15,346 bases of DNA. It comes from Acidobacteriota bacterium. GTDB taxonomy: Bacteria; Acidobacteriota; Vicinamibacteria; Vicinamibacterales; 2-12-FULL-66-21. Every line of letters starts with the position of its first letter. Position 1 is the stretch's first letter. Positions 15,131 through 15,346 of the stretch are shown here, piece by piece. A program made the position numbers and the translations under genes. The stretch spans positions 1 through 15,346 of the forward strand of contig JABFWM010000526.1 of assembly GCA_013362195.1 (NCBI GenBank), in the 5' to 3' direction. Below the pieces are notes generated by a model, which searched no databases, was not told the origin of the DNA, and saw only the letters and a list, made by a program, of their open reading frames with translations.

Positions 15131-15346
15131 CTACTTGATCGCGGCCGTCATCGACACGTGGATGCGGATGTCGATCTCGCCCGCCTCGATCGGCACGGCC
15201 ACCGCGCGATCGGCCACATCCGCACGCATGGCGGTCATCATCGGACGCGGCGGCGGGACGAATTCGCGCTGTTCTTCGATCCGGACCACACGATCGACCC
15301 TCATGTTCGCGCCGCGGGCGGCCGCTTCGGCGCGGCTCCGCGCGTC
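15131..15346 (-). CDS. SIMPL-domain (DUF541) protein, C-terminal part, cut by window edge
   Basis: The frame is open from the right edge to the TAG at 15133-15131 and gives 71 residues, too short to be listed as a full ORF. The order is RSRAEAAARGANMRVDRVVRIEE, a proline- and methionine-rich linker (VPPPRPMMTAMRA), and VPIEAGEIDIRIHVSMTAAIK. The pattern of an A-x-x-x-A helix, then a VxxIxE strand, a variable Pro/Met-rich stretch and the closing I-x-x-GEI-x-(I/V)-x-(I/V)-x-V strand is typical of the SIMPL/DUF541 family (periplasmic or surface proteins such as E. coli YggE). The signal peptide would be outside the window. Family membership is a judgement from this pattern; function is unknown. 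Confidence 0.75.
   Translation of the reverse strand, partial: DARSRAEAAARGANMRVDRVVRIEEQREFVPPPRPMMTAMRADVADRAVAVPIEAGEIDIRIHVSMTAAIK

Overview
The window is about 15.3 kb of high-GC bacterial DNA, densely coded on both strands, with no rRNA, tRNA, CRISPR array, transposase or phage gene that I can see. The combination of a futalosine-pathway menaquinone enzyme, a one-piece SUF operon with SufU, a NarL-type two-component pair, a GT20 synthase and a SIMPL-domain protein, together with the GC-rich codon use and intergenic repeats, would fit a soil-type Acidobacteriota (possibly Vicinamibacteria). That placement is an inference from gene content and style; no marker gene proves it.

Layout, left to right. 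(1) 1-830 (+): 3' part of a BtuF-like periplasmic binding protein, cut by the window edge. (2) 918-1784 (-): an MqnD-like menaquinone enzyme. (3) 1875-3873 (-): a two-gene operon of a membrane histidine kinase and a LuxR-type response regulator, overlapping by 20 bp, with a TTG start behind a strong Shine-Dalgarno for the regulator. (4) 4145-5716 (+): a trehalose-6-phosphate synthase-like glycosyltransferase, divergent from the kinase and overlapping the next gene tail to tail. (5) 5650-13566 (-): a nine-gene iron-sulfur cluster assembly operon, transcribed in the order A-type carrier, sufB, sufC, sufD, sufS, sufU, sufT-like, rrf2 regulator, IscS/NifS-type cysteine desulfurase. (6) 13721-14980 (+): rmuC, divergent from the SUF operon. 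(7) 15131-15346 (-): C-terminal part of a SIMPL (DUF541) protein, cut by the right edge.

The SUF operon is the centre of the window. SufS mobilises cysteine sulfur, SufU receives it, SufBCD is the scaffold, and the A-type carrier and SufT-like protein act in transfer and maturation. The Rrf2 protein, which has three conserved cysteines, is encoded seventh rather than first. In front of the first gene there is a readable promoter (-35 TTGCGC, 18 bp, -10 TAAAAT), and a 25-bp imperfect dyad overlaps the -10. The dyad has the GAC-N7-GTC geometry of IscR type-1 sites. The simplest reading is negative feedback: the last-but-one gene product senses Fe-S status and represses the first promoter.

Two kinds of intergenic repeats stand out. 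A roughly 30-bp palindromic element, core GCCGGGT-CTTCA-(N)CCCGGC, occurs five times, only in the two large gaps inside the SUF operon (sufU/sufT and sufB/sufC). A run of degenerate heptamers (GGCTTAG/GGCTCAG types), with its inverted counterpart, fills the gap between rmuC and the SIMPL gene and could fold into a large hairpin between the convergent genes. I do not see a clearly undescribed defence or biosynthetic system here. The most checkable new points are the operator/promoter, the repeat family, the second desulfurase and the convergent overlap of otsA with iscS.
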